Source of the DNA: Nocardia ignorata NBRC 108230
GTDB taxonomy: Bacteria > Actinomycetota > Actinomycetes > Mycobacteriales > Mycobacteriaceae
Assembly (NCBI RefSeq): GCF_001612905.1
Contig: NZ_BDBI01000011.1
Span: 186,001-250,000, forward strand
Length of the DNA: 64,000 nt
Direction: 5' to 3'
The notes beneath the pieces were generated by a model that saw only the letters and a program-made list of their open reading frames with translations, did not search any database and had not been told where the DNA came from. Both the position numbers and the translations under genes were made by a program. Below are positions 29,533 to 38,293 of this stretch, one piece after another; the stretch's first letter is position 1, and each line of letters opens with the position of its first letter.

Positions 29533-30551
29533 AATCCACCAAAGCACTCATCGGGTTCAGCCTCTTCGCTGTCCTGGCGACCGTGCTCACCTACACGATC
29601 TGGTCGACCCTGCAACGCAGTGTGCCGGGAAATACCAGCAGCTATTCGGCGGTGTTCACCGATGTGCTCGGCCTGCGGGTCGGCGACGACGTCCGGATGG
29701 CCGGCGTACGCGTCGGGCGGATCGACAAGATCGATTTCGCCGACAACTACACCGCCCGGGTCGATTTCCGGATCGAAGAACGCCAGCGCCTGACCGATAC
29801 GACCAAGGCGCTGGTGCGGTACCAGAATCTCATCGGTCAGCGCTATCTCGCGCTGGCACCGGGCACCGACGGCGGCACCGTCGTCGCACCGGGCTCGGAG
29901 ATTCCGCTCGAGCGGACCGAACCGTCGTTCGACGTGTCCGCGCTGCTGTCGGGCTTCGAGCCGCTGTTCAGCGTGCTGCAGCCCGACCAGATCAACTCGC
30001 TGTCGGAAACGCTCATCCAGGCGCTGCAGGGCAACGAGGTGTCGCTGTCGGCGCTCATCACCCAGGCCGCGCAGCTGGCCGCCACCTTCGGGGAACGCGA
30101 TCAGATCCTCGGTGACGTGCTGAGCAATCTCAGTTCCGTGATGGCGGGGCTGGCCAATCGCAGCGGCGAACTGGAAACCCTGATCACCCAGACCCGCAGC
30201 CTGATGGACGGGCTCTACGCCGAAGGAGAATCGTTGAAGAGTTCGGTCGAACGGGTGGCCGGTGCGACGAACTCGCTGGTCACGATTATCGAACAGGTCA
30301 AGCCCGGTGTATCGGACGCCCAGCGCAACGCGACGACGGGGGTGGCGATGCTGCTGGCCAACGGTGCCGCCCTCGATCGCGGCGCGGTGCAATTGCCCGA
30401 CTTCCTCAACGGTGTGGCCCGCTTCACCCAGTACGGTACCTACGGCAATGCCTACCTGTGCCGCCTCGATGTGTCGCTGTGGGGAGTGCTGCTGCCGGAG
30501 GGCCTGTTCTCGCAGGTCGGCGGCAACGCGCAGTCGGGGGTGTGCCGATGA
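29529..30551 (+). CDS. mceB: Mce family protein MceB
   Basis: This 340-residue protein has an N-terminal anchor (FSLFAVLATVLTYTIW), an MCE domain (SAVFTDVLGLRVGDDVRMAG, VRVGRIDKIDF) and the conserved RYQNLIGQRYLAL. A helical coiled region and a short C-terminal domain follow. Start and stop both overlap neighbours by four bases. Confidence 0.92.
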   Translation: MKSTKALIGFSLFAVLATVLTYTIWSTLQRSVPGNTSSYSAVFTDVLGLRVGDDVRMAGVRVGRIDKIDFADNYTARVDFRIEERQRLTDTTKALVRYQNLIGQRYLALAPGTDGGTVVAPGSEIPLERTEPSFDVSALLSGFEPLFSVLQPDQINSLSETLIQALQGNEVSLSALITQAAQLAATFGERDQILGDVLSNLSSVMAGLANRSGELETLITQTRSLMDGLYAEGESLKSSVERVAGATNSLVTIIEQVKPGVSDAQRNATTGVAMLLANGAALDRGAVQLPDFLNGVARFTQYGTYGNAYLCRLDVSLWGVLLPEGLFSQVGGNAQSGVCR

Positions 30552-31561
30552 ACCGGCCCCGCGTCCCGCAGTTCTTGCGGCACAACCGGAATCTGCGCCT
30601 CGGTCTGATCGCGGCCGCCTCGGTGCTCGTGCTGCTCGGTGGTTCGAATCTGCTCGCCCGGATCCAGCTGGGTGACAAGACGATTCACGCCGAATTCGCG
30701 CAGGCCGCCGGGTTGCGGCCCGGCGCGACCGTCGACATCTCGGGCATCGAGGTCGGTGAGGTGCAGTCGGTGGAACTCGTGAACGACCGGGTCGACGTGG
30801 CGCTGCGCATCCGTCGTGACATCCGCCTCGGCGCCGACGCGCACGCGGCGATCGAGATGTCGACCATCCTCGGCAGGCTGCACATCGACCTGCGCCCCGG
30901 CGACGGAAAAGGGCTGCCGGACAACCGGATCGAGCTCGAGAACACCACCGTTCCCTACAACCTGAGCAAGGTGATCCAGGACCCGAAGTACTCGTCGTCG
31001 TTCGAGCGGATCGAACGCATCGACCCGAACAAGCTGCGCACCGCGCTCGATGTGTTCAGCAGCCAGCTGGGCGACTCCCCCGCCATGGCGGTGCAGGCCC
31101 TCGACAGTATCGGCGCGCTGGCCCAGGTCATCAACAGCAGGCGCGACGAGGTCGACACCCTGCTGAAGAGCCTGGATCAGGTCTCGCAACTGGTGTCGGA
31201 CAACCGCAACAGCGTGCTCGTCCTGATCACCAGGGGCGAGGCGATCGGCGCTGCCGTGCAGAAACGCCAGACCCTGCTCACCCAATTGCTCGACAACGTC
31301 GCGCAGATGTCGCGGCTGCTGCAGGAGATGGGCGTCGAGAACAACGGCGAGCTCGCACCGCTGATCACGAATCTCAACACCATGGCGGACGGCCTGACCA
31401 AGAACAAGGAGAACCTGGACCGGCTCTACGAGATCGCCCCGGTGACGTTGCGGCAGTTCAACAATCTGCTCGGCAACGGCCCCTACGGCGAGATCTGGGC
31501 ACCGTGGATCTTCCCGGACAACTGGCTGTGCTTCGCGCAGGCCGTACAGGGGTGCAACTGA
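30548..31561 (+). CDS. mceC: Mce family protein MceC
   Basis: This 337-residue protein has an anchor helix (residues about 17-36) and an MCE domain (AEFAQAAGLRPGATVDISGI, EVGEVQSVEL) followed by ILGRLHIDLRPG. A long helical segment precedes the conserved C-terminal Trp/Cys-containing tail (WAPWIFPDNWLCFAQ). The start ATG overlaps the mceB stop. Confidence 0.91.
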   Translation: MNRPRVPQFLRHNRNLRLGLIAAASVLVLLGGSNLLARIQLGDKTIHAEFAQAAGLRPGATVDISGIEVGEVQSVELVNDRVDVALRIRRDIRLGADAHAAIEMSTILGRLHIDLRPGDGKGLPDNRIELENTTVPYNLSKVIQDPKYSSSFERIERIDPNKLRTALDVFSSQLGDSPAMAVQALDSIGALAQVINSRRDEVDTLLKSLDQVSQLVSDNRNSVLVLITRGEAIGAAVQKRQTLLTQLLDNVAQMSRLLQEMGVENNGELAPLITNLNTMADGLTKNKENLDRLYEIAPVTLRQFNNLLGNGPYGEIWAPWIFPDNWLCFAQAVQGCN

Positions 31562-32661
31562 TGAGGACGACACGTTCGAGCAGACTGGCCGCGCTGTGCC
31601 TGGCTCTGGCCGTGACCACCGGCTGTTCGCTGGTGCCCGACAGCGTATCCGGGTTCGCCGACCGAGCGCTCGGTGAGCAGAAGACCATCAGCGCCGACTT
31701 CGAGAACGTCTCCGGGCTGTACCCGGGCAACGAGGTCGCGGTGCTCGGGGTCCCGGTCGGTGTCGTCGATTCGGTGACACCACGCGGCAGCTATGTCGAG
31801 GTGGTGATGAAGGTCGATCGCGATGTGCGCATTCCCGCCGACGCCATGGCGGCCCTGATCTCGCCGCAGCTGATCACCAACCGGCACGTCGAACTGGCGC
31901 CCGCCTACACCGGGTCTGGCCCCGAGCTCGCCGACGGCGCCCATCTTCCGCTCGGAAAGACACGGACCCCGGTCGAATTGGACCGCATCCTGGCCAACTT
32001 CGATCAGCTCGGTGAGGCGCTGAAGGGCGACAGCCAGAGCGGGCCGATGGCGAGCCGGGTGCTGTTCCCGCTGCTCGACGGCAACGGCGACCGGCTGCGC
32101 GCCACGCTCGACGAACTGTCGGCGGCGTTCGAGCTGACCCTGGCCAACAAGGACCAGATCGCCAATGCCGTGGTCCGGCTCGGCGAGATCACCCAGATCA
32201 TCGCCGACAACGACCAGACCGTGCGCGATTTCAGCGGGCGGATCACCGAGCTGGTCGCGCTGTTCGCCCAGCAGTCTCCCGGCTTGCAGGCGGTGCTGAA
32301 GCAACTCGACGACTTCATCACCAACACGTCCTCGGTGGTCGGCCAGAACGAGACCCAGCTCGCGGGCGCGCTCACCAAGTTCGTCGACATCGCCGCCCAG
32401 ATGCGGGCCAACGCCCGCAATCTCACCGAGATCATCGACGTGGGCCCGCTGATGTTCCAGAACTTCGACAACGCGATCAGCCGGGAACATCGAGCCCTTC
32501 GCCTGCACGGCCTGCTCGACAAGATCGTGCTCGACAGCGAGATCCTCGCGACGTTCTGCGAGCGCGTGCAGATGCGTCTGGACGGGTGCCGCACCGGCAA
32601 GATCTCCGATATGGGCCCGGATTTCGGCTTGACCGCCGCTCTGTTGGGACTCACGAAATGA
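31561..32661 (+). CDS. mceD: Mce family protein MceD, with a lipobox
   Basis: This 366-residue MCE protein has a signal sequence ending in VTTGC, so Cys22 could be lipidated. The MCE domain follows (ISADFENVSGLYPGNEVAVL, GVPVGVVDSVTP), with the conserved LISPQLITNRHVELAP. In the mycobacterial operons only the E subunit is normally the lipoprotein; here both D and E have lipoboxes. It starts directly on the stop of mceC. Confidence 0.88.
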   Translation: MRTTRSSRLAALCLALAVTTGCSLVPDSVSGFADRALGEQKTISADFENVSGLYPGNEVAVLGVPVGVVDSVTPRGSYVEVVMKVDRDVRIPADAMAALISPQLITNRHVELAPAYTGSGPELADGAHLPLGKTRTPVELDRILANFDQLGEALKGDSQSGPMASRVLFPLLDGNGDRLRATLDELSAAFELTLANKDQIANAVVRLGEITQIIADNDQTVRDFSGRITELVALFAQQSPGLQAVLKQLDDFITNTSSVVGQNETQLAGALTKFVDIAAQMRANARNLTEIIDVGPLMFQNFDNAISREHRALRLHGLLDKIVLDSEILATFCERVQMRLDGCRTGKISDMGPDFGLTAALLGLTK

Positions 32662-33773
32662 CCACGCACGCAAAGACACTGCGCAGGACCGTCGCCGTCG
32701 CCCTGTGCGCGTCCGCCGTCGCGGCATCGAGCGCCGGCTGCTCGATGACCGTCGCCCAGTTGCCGATGCCCGAGCCCGGGATCGGGGGTCCCGGGTACAC
32801 CGTGCACGCCACCTTCCGCGACGCGCTCAACCTGCCCGACCGGGCTCATGTGAAGATCGGCGGCACCGATATCGGTGTGGTGACCGGCATTTCGACCACC
32901 TCGTTCCTGGCGGATGTGGAAATGCTCATCCGCGAGGATATCCGGCTGCCGCAGGGCACCACCGTGGAGTTGCGGCAGGCGACGCCACTGGGCGATGTCT
33001 TCGTCGCCATGACCCTGCCGAGCGAAGCGAACGCCGGTCCGTCGCTGCGCGAGGGCGCGACCATCGGCACCGAGCACACCGCCTCGGCCGCCTCGGTCGA
33101 ACAGCTCATGATGTCGGTCTCGATGCTCATCAACGGTGGCGGCATCAATCAGGCCGCCGAGATCACCTCCGAGCTGAACTCGATCTTCGCGGGCAAAGCA
33201 CCTCAGCTGCAGCACCTGATCGGCGAGATGACCTCGGTCATCACCGCGCTCAACGAGCGCACCGGCGACCTCGACGCCACCCTGGGTGGGTTGCAGGTGC
33301 TCACGGGCGAATTGGCCAGGCGCAAGGCCGAGCTCGGTGCGGCGGCCGACAGTTTCCCCCAGTTGATCGGGCTGTTCGCCGAGAACAATCAGGCGATCGT
33401 CGATCTCATCAACCGGGTCGCGATCACCATGGACGCCCTCGGTGACTTCAGCGCCACCAACGGGCCGCAGTTCGTGAGCCTGTTCCAGAGCATCCAGAAC
33501 CTGATGAACGGGTTCGTGGGAATGGGCGACGACCTCACCGGCGCCCTCGACGGCTTCAACCAGATCTATCCCTCGGTGATGGACAGCATGCGGGGGCCGA
33601 ACCTGTCGGTCGGGGCGATCCTGTCCTACCTCGATGTCGGCGCGGTCACCGATCCCACCGGCAGCCGCTGGCCCGACGGCACCGATGTGCCCGCCTTCAT
33701 CGGCAGCCTCGCCGAGGTGATCGCCAAGGTCACCGGCCGTCTCAACAGCACACCGCAGGAGGGTCCGCGATGA
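32658..33773 (+). CDS. mceE: Mce family lipoprotein MceE
   Basis: This 371-residue lipoprotein has a signal peptide ending at SSAGC (Cys28), an MCE domain (VHATFRDALNLPDRAHVKIG, GTDIGVVTGIS) and a helical needle region. It ends with a short tail (TDVPAFIGSLAEVIAKVTGR). It occupies the position of the Lpr/MceE lipoprotein. It overlaps mceF by four bases. Confidence 0.9.
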   Translation: MTTHAKTLRRTVAVALCASAVAASSAGCSMTVAQLPMPEPGIGGPGYTVHATFRDALNLPDRAHVKIGGTDIGVVTGISTTSFLADVEMLIREDIRLPQGTTVELRQATPLGDVFVAMTLPSEANAGPSLREGATIGTEHTASAASVEQLMMSVSMLINGGGINQAAEITSELNSIFAGKAPQLQHLIGEMTSVITALNERTGDLDATLGGLQVLTGELARRKAELGAAADSFPQLIGLFAENNQAIVDLINRVAITMDALGDFSATNGPQFVSLFQSIQNLMNGFVGMGDDLTGALDGFNQIYPSVMDSMRGPNLSVGAILSYLDVGAVTDPTGSRWPDGTDVPAFIGSLAEVIAKVTGRLNSTPQEGPR

Positions 33774-34954
33774 ACTCACCCTTGTGGCAGTGGCTGGTGC
33801 GGCGCCGCGTCGCGGTCGCCAACGCCGGCCTCGTCGTGGTCCTGGTGCTCGGCACCCTGTACCTGGGCGGGGTGGTCCTGCGGATCGACCCGACCGATTC
33901 GCCCTACGAGGTGACCGTCGAACTGGCCACCTCGGGTGGGCTCACGGCGGGCAGTGATGTCACGTTCCGTGGGGTCCGGGTCGGCCGGGTCCAGGACGTA
34001 CGGGTCTCCGGTGACGGCATCGCCGCCGTGGCCCAGATCGAGGAGGGCACCCGGATCCCGCGGGGTGGCCGGGTGGCGGTCGCCCGCCTGTCGGCGGCCG
34101 GTGAGCAGTACCTGGATTTCCGCCCGGAAACCGAGACCGGTCCCTATCTGGAGGACGGCGCCGTGATCGCCCGCGCCGACACCGCGGTGCCCGTGCAGGT
34201 GCAGTCGGTGCTGGCCAATATGACCGGCCTGGTGAGCGGGCTGAATCCCGAGCGGCTCAATGTCATCGTCGACGAGCTCGACAAAGCTCTCGCCGGTGGG
34301 CCGGACGGGTTGCGCAATATGATCTCCGGGCTCAGCCGTGCGATGGCCGGGCTCACCGACCTGCTCCCGCATACCGAGCACCTTCTGCGCAATCTCCAGG
34401 TCATCGCCTCGACCACCGCGCACGCCCAACCCGACCTCGGCACCATCACGCACGCGGGTAGCGCGCTGTTCCAGCAGTTCACCGCCGCCGACGCCGAGTT
34501 GCGGCACCTGCTCGAGGAGGGGCCGGGTCAGCTGGCCACGCTCGGCGGGTTCGTCTCGCGCACCCAGGACCCGATCACCGACCTGGTGACGAACTTCGTC
34601 GCGATCACCCGGGCGGCAAAACTTCGCCAGCCCGCGATCGAGCTGCTCTTCCCCACGCTGAGCCGCTTCGCCGAGGCGGTCGGCATCCCGGCCCACGACA
34701 ATGCCTTCTTCACCCTGGTGGATCCGTGGCCGCGCCCGACCTGCGACTACGACACGGTCCCGATCGTGCCGACCACGCCGACCACCGACACCAGGGTGCG
34801 GCTCTACAACTACTGCGTCACCGACAACCCCGCGCTGCAGGTGCGCGGCTCGGCCAACGCGCCACGACCCCCGGGCCCCGACAACGGCGCGGGTCCGCCG
34901 CCCGGGGTGACCGGCGACGAACTGTCCCAGCCCGCGGTGCCCGCACCCCGATAA
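33770..34954 (+). CDS. mceF: Mce family protein MceF
   Basis: This 394-residue protein has an N-terminal anchor (residues about 17-40), an MCE domain (VTVELATSGGLTAGSDVTFR, GVRVGRVQDVRV) and a helical region. The extracytoplasmic C-terminal part contains two cysteines (PTCDYDTVPIVP, NYCVTDN) and ends with a Pro/Gly-rich tail. It is the last MCE subunit. A 12-base gap with AAGGAG separates it from the associated-protein gene. Confidence 0.91.
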   Translation: MNSPLWQWLVRRRVAVANAGLVVVLVLGTLYLGGVVLRIDPTDSPYEVTVELATSGGLTAGSDVTFRGVRVGRVQDVRVSGDGIAAVAQIEEGTRIPRGGRVAVARLSAAGEQYLDFRPETETGPYLEDGAVIARADTAVPVQVQSVLANMTGLVSGLNPERLNVIVDELDKALAGGPDGLRNMISGLSRAMAGLTDLLPHTEHLLRNLQVIASTTAHAQPDLGTITHAGSALFQQFTAADAELRHLLEEGPGQLATLGGFVSRTQDPITDLVTNFVAITRAAKLRQPAIELLFPTLSRFAEAVGIPAHDNAFFTLVDPWPRPTCDYDTVPIVPTTPTTDTRVRLYNYCVTDNPALQVRGSANAPRPPGPDNGAGPPPGVTGDELSQPAVPAPR

Positions 34955-34966
34955 GGAGATGACCTC

Positions 34967-35563
34967 ATGAGCACAGACGAAAAAGACACCGGCACAACCG
35001 AATCCGATACCCCCGCCGGGGAGACCGCGGCACCGACCGCCGCCGCACGGTGGACCGCCGAGCGCAGGTCCCTCGTCCTGCGGGGGGCGGCAGCACTCGT
35101 CGTCGGCGCCTCGGTGGCGAGTTCGGTGATCCTGTTCCTCGAGAACAAGGAGAGCAAGGACTTGCTCGCCGCCCAGCAGGGCGCCCGCGAAGCCGCCTGC
35201 CGCTACGCCCCGGTCCTTGCCGACTACGACAGCAAGAGCCTCGACGGCTATTTCCAGGCCGTCCTCGACGGTGCGACCGGCGACTGGAAGAAGCAGTTCG
35301 AAGCGACGAGCACCGAGCTGCGCGACGCCCTCACCCAGGGCCAGGTCACCTCGAAGGCCACCGACACCCAGTGCGCCCTGCGCACCGGTGACGAGGACTC
35401 CGCCGAGGCCATCGTGGTGATCGGCACGACCATCTCGAGCCTCGGCACCGAGCACAAGGCCAAGCCGGGCCAGCTGTCGATGGTGATGAGCCTGCACAAC
35501 GACGGTGGCCGCTGGCTCGTCGAGAAGGTGAATTCCCCGCTGACAGCGACGCCCGCCCAGTGA
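34967..35563 (+). CDS. Mce-associated membrane protein (Mas)
   Basis: This 198-residue protein has an acidic, threonine-rich cytoplasmic N-terminus, one membrane helix (residues about 44-62) and an extracytoplasmic NTF2-like domain. That domain contains the conserved block YDSKSLDGYFQAVLDGATGD and FEATSTELRDAL. Mas/Omam proteins stabilise Mce transporters (known for M. tuberculosis OmamA). The ATG follows AAGGAG. Confidence 0.88.
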   Translation: MSTDEKDTGTTESDTPAGETAAPTAAARWTAERRSLVLRGAAALVVGASVASSVILFLENKESKDLLAAQQGAREAACRYAPVLADYDSKSLDGYFQAVLDGATGDWKKQFEATSTELRDALTQGQVTSKATDTQCALRTGDEDSAEAIVVIGTTISSLGTEHKAKPGQLSMVMSLHNDGGRWLVEKVNSPLTATPAQ

Positions 35564-35603
35564 CGCCAGCGGCCGGTCCGACCGGGTACCGACAGGCGAT
35601 AGC

Positions 35604-36845
35604 ATGACAAGCGAGATGACGAGCAAGCAGATCGACGAACCCGCCGCCCCGGCACGGCAGATCCGCCGCAGGCCGAAGAACCGGCGTGCACAGATCGCGG
35701 CCGAGTCCGCGGCGGCCTTCGGCGCGCACGGCTACCACGGCGTGAGCATGGACGACATCGCCCGCCGGCTCGACATCAGTTCCGCCGCTCTCTATCGCCA
35801 CTTCCCCAGCAAGTACGCGCTGTTCCGGGAGGAGTTGCTGCGGCTGTCGGGGCTGGCGCTCAGCGCGGTCGAACTGCCGCCGGAGGCCGAGGGCTGGTCG
35901 CCGAGGGAGCGTCTCGACCATGTCTTCGACGCGATCATCGCGGCCACGGTCACCAACCGGCCGACCGTGGCGCTGGCCCGCTGGGAGCGGCGCTATCTGG
36001 AGCCCGCCGACTTCACCGAGTTCACCGGGCAGTTCGTCACCGCGATCGCCGCACTACGTGGCCTGATCCGTGACGTGCGCCCCGAACTGGACGGGCACGA
36101 CCGTGCCGTGCGCGCGGTGTCGGTGTTCGCGGTGGTCAGCAGCATCGGCGACCACCACGCGAGCCTGTCGGCCAAAACCCTTGCCCAGCTGTTGAAGTCG
36201 ACCTGCTGGGCACTGGTCGACGCCGATCTGCGCGGCGCGCCGAGCACGGCGGCGGCCCGGCGGGGTGCCGACCTACCGCAACCGTTCAAACACGAACTGC
36301 TGCTGCGCAAAGCGGTCGAGCTGTTCCACGAGCGTGGCTACCCCAATGTGAGTATGGAAGACATCGCCGTGGCCGCCGATCTGTCGGCGGCCTCCGCGGT
36401 GTACCGCTACTACCGCAGCAAGAGCGACCTGCTCGCGGCGGCGTTCCGGCGCGCCGCCGACCGGGTGTCGGCGGCGATTCCCACGGCGATCAACACCGCC
36501 GGGACACCCGCCGAGGCGCTGGGCACGCTCATCGATCTCTATGTCGCCGGGTCTTTCGACGAACGGGCGCTGACCTTCGTCTACTACGCCGAGTTCACCC
36601 ATGTCGACCAAGCCGATCAGGTGACCTTGCGGCACCTGCAGCAACTCATCATCACCGAGTGGGCGAAACTCGTCGCCGAGGCCAGGCCGGAGCTGTCGAT
36701 CGGTGAGGCCAGAATCCTGGTCCATGCCGCGTTCAGCCTGGTGGTCGACCTCGGACGGGTCTTCGGTGACGACGGGATCTGCCCGCAGGACCTCGTGGTC
36801 CGGCTGCTCCAGACCGTCACCCTCGGTCGGCCACTTCCCCGCTGA
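35604..36845 (+). CDS. Tandem TetR regulator, Mce3R-like
   Basis: This 413-residue protein contains two complete TetR units. The first helix-turn-helix is near residues 33-65 (GVSMDDIARRLDISSAALYR, then HFPSKYALF). The second is near residues 240-275 (NVSMEDIAVAADLSAASAVY, then RYYRSKSDLLAAAF). Length and duplicated architecture match Mce3R (about 406 residues), the repressor of mce3 and lipid genes in M. tuberculosis. It lies 40 bases after the Mce-associated gene and is the best candidate for binding the shared GTTA-N6-ATTCTC sites, since a single-chain double TetR can recognise an asymmetric operator. Confidence 0.85.
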   Translation: MTSEMTSKQIDEPAAPARQIRRRPKNRRAQIAAESAAAFGAHGYHGVSMDDIARRLDISSAALYRHFPSKYALFREELLRLSGLALSAVELPPEAEGWSPRERLDHVFDAIIAATVTNRPTVALARWERRYLEPADFTEFTGQFVTAIAALRGLIRDVRPELDGHDRAVRAVSVFAVVSSIGDHHASLSAKTLAQLLKSTCWALVDADLRGAPSTAAARRGADLPQPFKHELLLRKAVELFHERGYPNVSMEDIAVAADLSAASAVYRYYRSKSDLLAAAFRRAADRVSAAIPTAINTAGTPAEALGTLIDLYVAGSFDERALTFVYYAEFTHVDQADQVTLRHLQQLIITEWAKLVAEARPELSIGEARILVHAAFSLVVDLGRVFGDDGICPQDLVVRLLQTVTLGRPLPR

Positions 36846-36850
36846 GTCGT

Positions 36851-38224
36851 TCAGTCGCCGCGCGCCACCGCACGGGTGGCCGCGCGGGCGGCGACGAGCA
36901 CCGGATCCCACACCGGCGAGAACGGCGGCGCGTAACCGAGGTCCAGGGCCGTCATCTGCTCCACCGTCATCCGGGCGGTGAGCGCGACCGCCGCGATGTC
37001 GACGCGCTTGGCCGCGCCCTCGCGCCCGACGATCTGCACGCCGAGCAGTCTGCCCGTGCGGCGTTCGGCGAGCATCTTCACCGTCATCGGTTCGGCGCCG
37101 GGGAAATAACCTGCGCGCCCGGTGGATTCGATGGTGACCGTGTGGAACTGCAGGCCGGCTCGCTCGGCGTCGTCCTCGAGCAGGCCGGTGCGGGCGACCT
37201 CGAGATCGCACACCTTGCTGACGGCGGTGCCGACCACGCCGGGAAAGGTGGCATACCCGCCGCCGATGCCCGTGCCGATCACCTGGCCGTGTTTGTTGGC
37301 GTGGGTGCCGAGGGCGATGTGCACCAGCTCACCGGAGACCAGATCGAGTACCTCCACGCAGTCGCCGCCCGCCCAGATGTCGTCGTGACCACGCACCCGC
37401 TGGGCGAGATCGGTGAGCAGGCCGCCGGATTCACCGAGCGGCAGACCCGCGCGCCGGGCCAGGTCGGTGGCCGGTCGTACGCCGAGACCGAGGACGACCA
37501 CATCCGCCGGGTACTCGGTGTCGGCGGTGAGCACCGCACGCACGTGCCCATCGGCATCGGTACGCACACCGGTCACCTCGGTGCCGGTGACCAACCGGAT
37601 GCCCATGCCGACCATGGCTTCTCGGACAAGGGCGCCCATGTCGGGATCCAGTGTCGACATGGGCTCCGGACCCCGGGTCACCATGGTGACCCGGAACCCG
37701 CGCCGGATGAGCGCCTCGGCCATCTCGACCCCGATGTAGCCCGCCCCCACGACGACGGCATCGCGTCCCGACGACGAAACCAGCGCCTCGATGAGGTCCT
37801 CACCGTCGTCGAGGGTCTGCACGCCGAACACACCGTCGGCGTCGATGCCGGGCAGCGGCGGGCGGATCGGGGTGGCGCCGGTGGCGAGCACCAGCTTGTC
37901 GTAGCCGGTCCAGGTCTCGTCGCCGGTGTCGAGGTCACGCGAGAGCACTTGCCGCCCAGCGATATCGAGCTCGATCACCTCGGTGCGCAAGCGCAGATCG
38001 ATCGCGCGGGCACGGTGTTCCTCGGGTGAACGGGCGATCAGGTCGTCGGCCTCGGCGACGTCACCGCTGACCCAGTACGGAATGCCGCACGCCGAATACG
38101 AGGCGTGCCTGCCCTTCTCGAACACCACGATCTCGAGTTCGTCGGCGCCGCGCAGTCTGCGCGCCTGCGAGGCCGCCGACATGCCTGTCGCGTCGGCGCC
38201 GATGACAACCATGCGTTCGGCCAT
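36851..38224 (-). CDS. FAD-dependent pyridine nucleotide-disulfide oxidoreductase, CoA-disulfide-reductase/NADH-oxidase-like
   Basis: This 457-residue flavoprotein has an FAD-binding loop GADATGMSAASQARR (residues 9-23) and the single redox cysteine Cys46 in SYSACGIPYW. It also has the NAD(P) motif VVGAGYIGVEMAEALIRR and a C-terminal dimer domain. One conserved cysteine instead of a CxxxxC pair places it with CoA-disulfide reductases, polysulfide reductases and NADH oxidases. It may protect or recycle CoA for the beta-oxidation genes around it (inference). The ATG at 38224 includes the natural N-terminus; ATG at 38212 is an alternative. It is convergent with the tandem TetR gene. Confidence 0.86.
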   Translation of the reverse strand: MAERMVVIGADATGMSAASQARRLRGADELEIVVFEKGRHASYSACGIPYWVSGDVAEADDLIARSPEEHRARAIDLRLRTEVIELDIAGRQVLSRDLDTGDETWTGYDKLVLATGATPIRPPLPGIDADGVFGVQTLDDGEDLIEALVSSSGRDAVVVGAGYIGVEMAEALIRRGFRVTMVTRGPEPMSTLDPDMGALVREAMVGMGIRLVTGTEVTGVRTDADGHVRAVLTADTEYPADVVVLGLGVRPATDLARRAGLPLGESGGLLTDLAQRVRGHDDIWAGGDCVEVLDLVSGELVHIALGTHANKHGQVIGTGIGGGYATFPGVVGTAVSKVCDLEVARTGLLEDDAERAGLQFHTVTIESTGRAGYFPGAEPMTVKMLAERRTGRLLGVQIVGREGAAKRVDIAAVALTARMTVEQMTALDLGYAPPFSPVWDPVLVAARAATRAVARGD

Positions 38225-38293
38225 GCCGACCACGGTAGCGCGTGGGTTCTCGCCGCCACCCCCCAACGGTCGCGGCGGCGAGAACCCCGCGGG

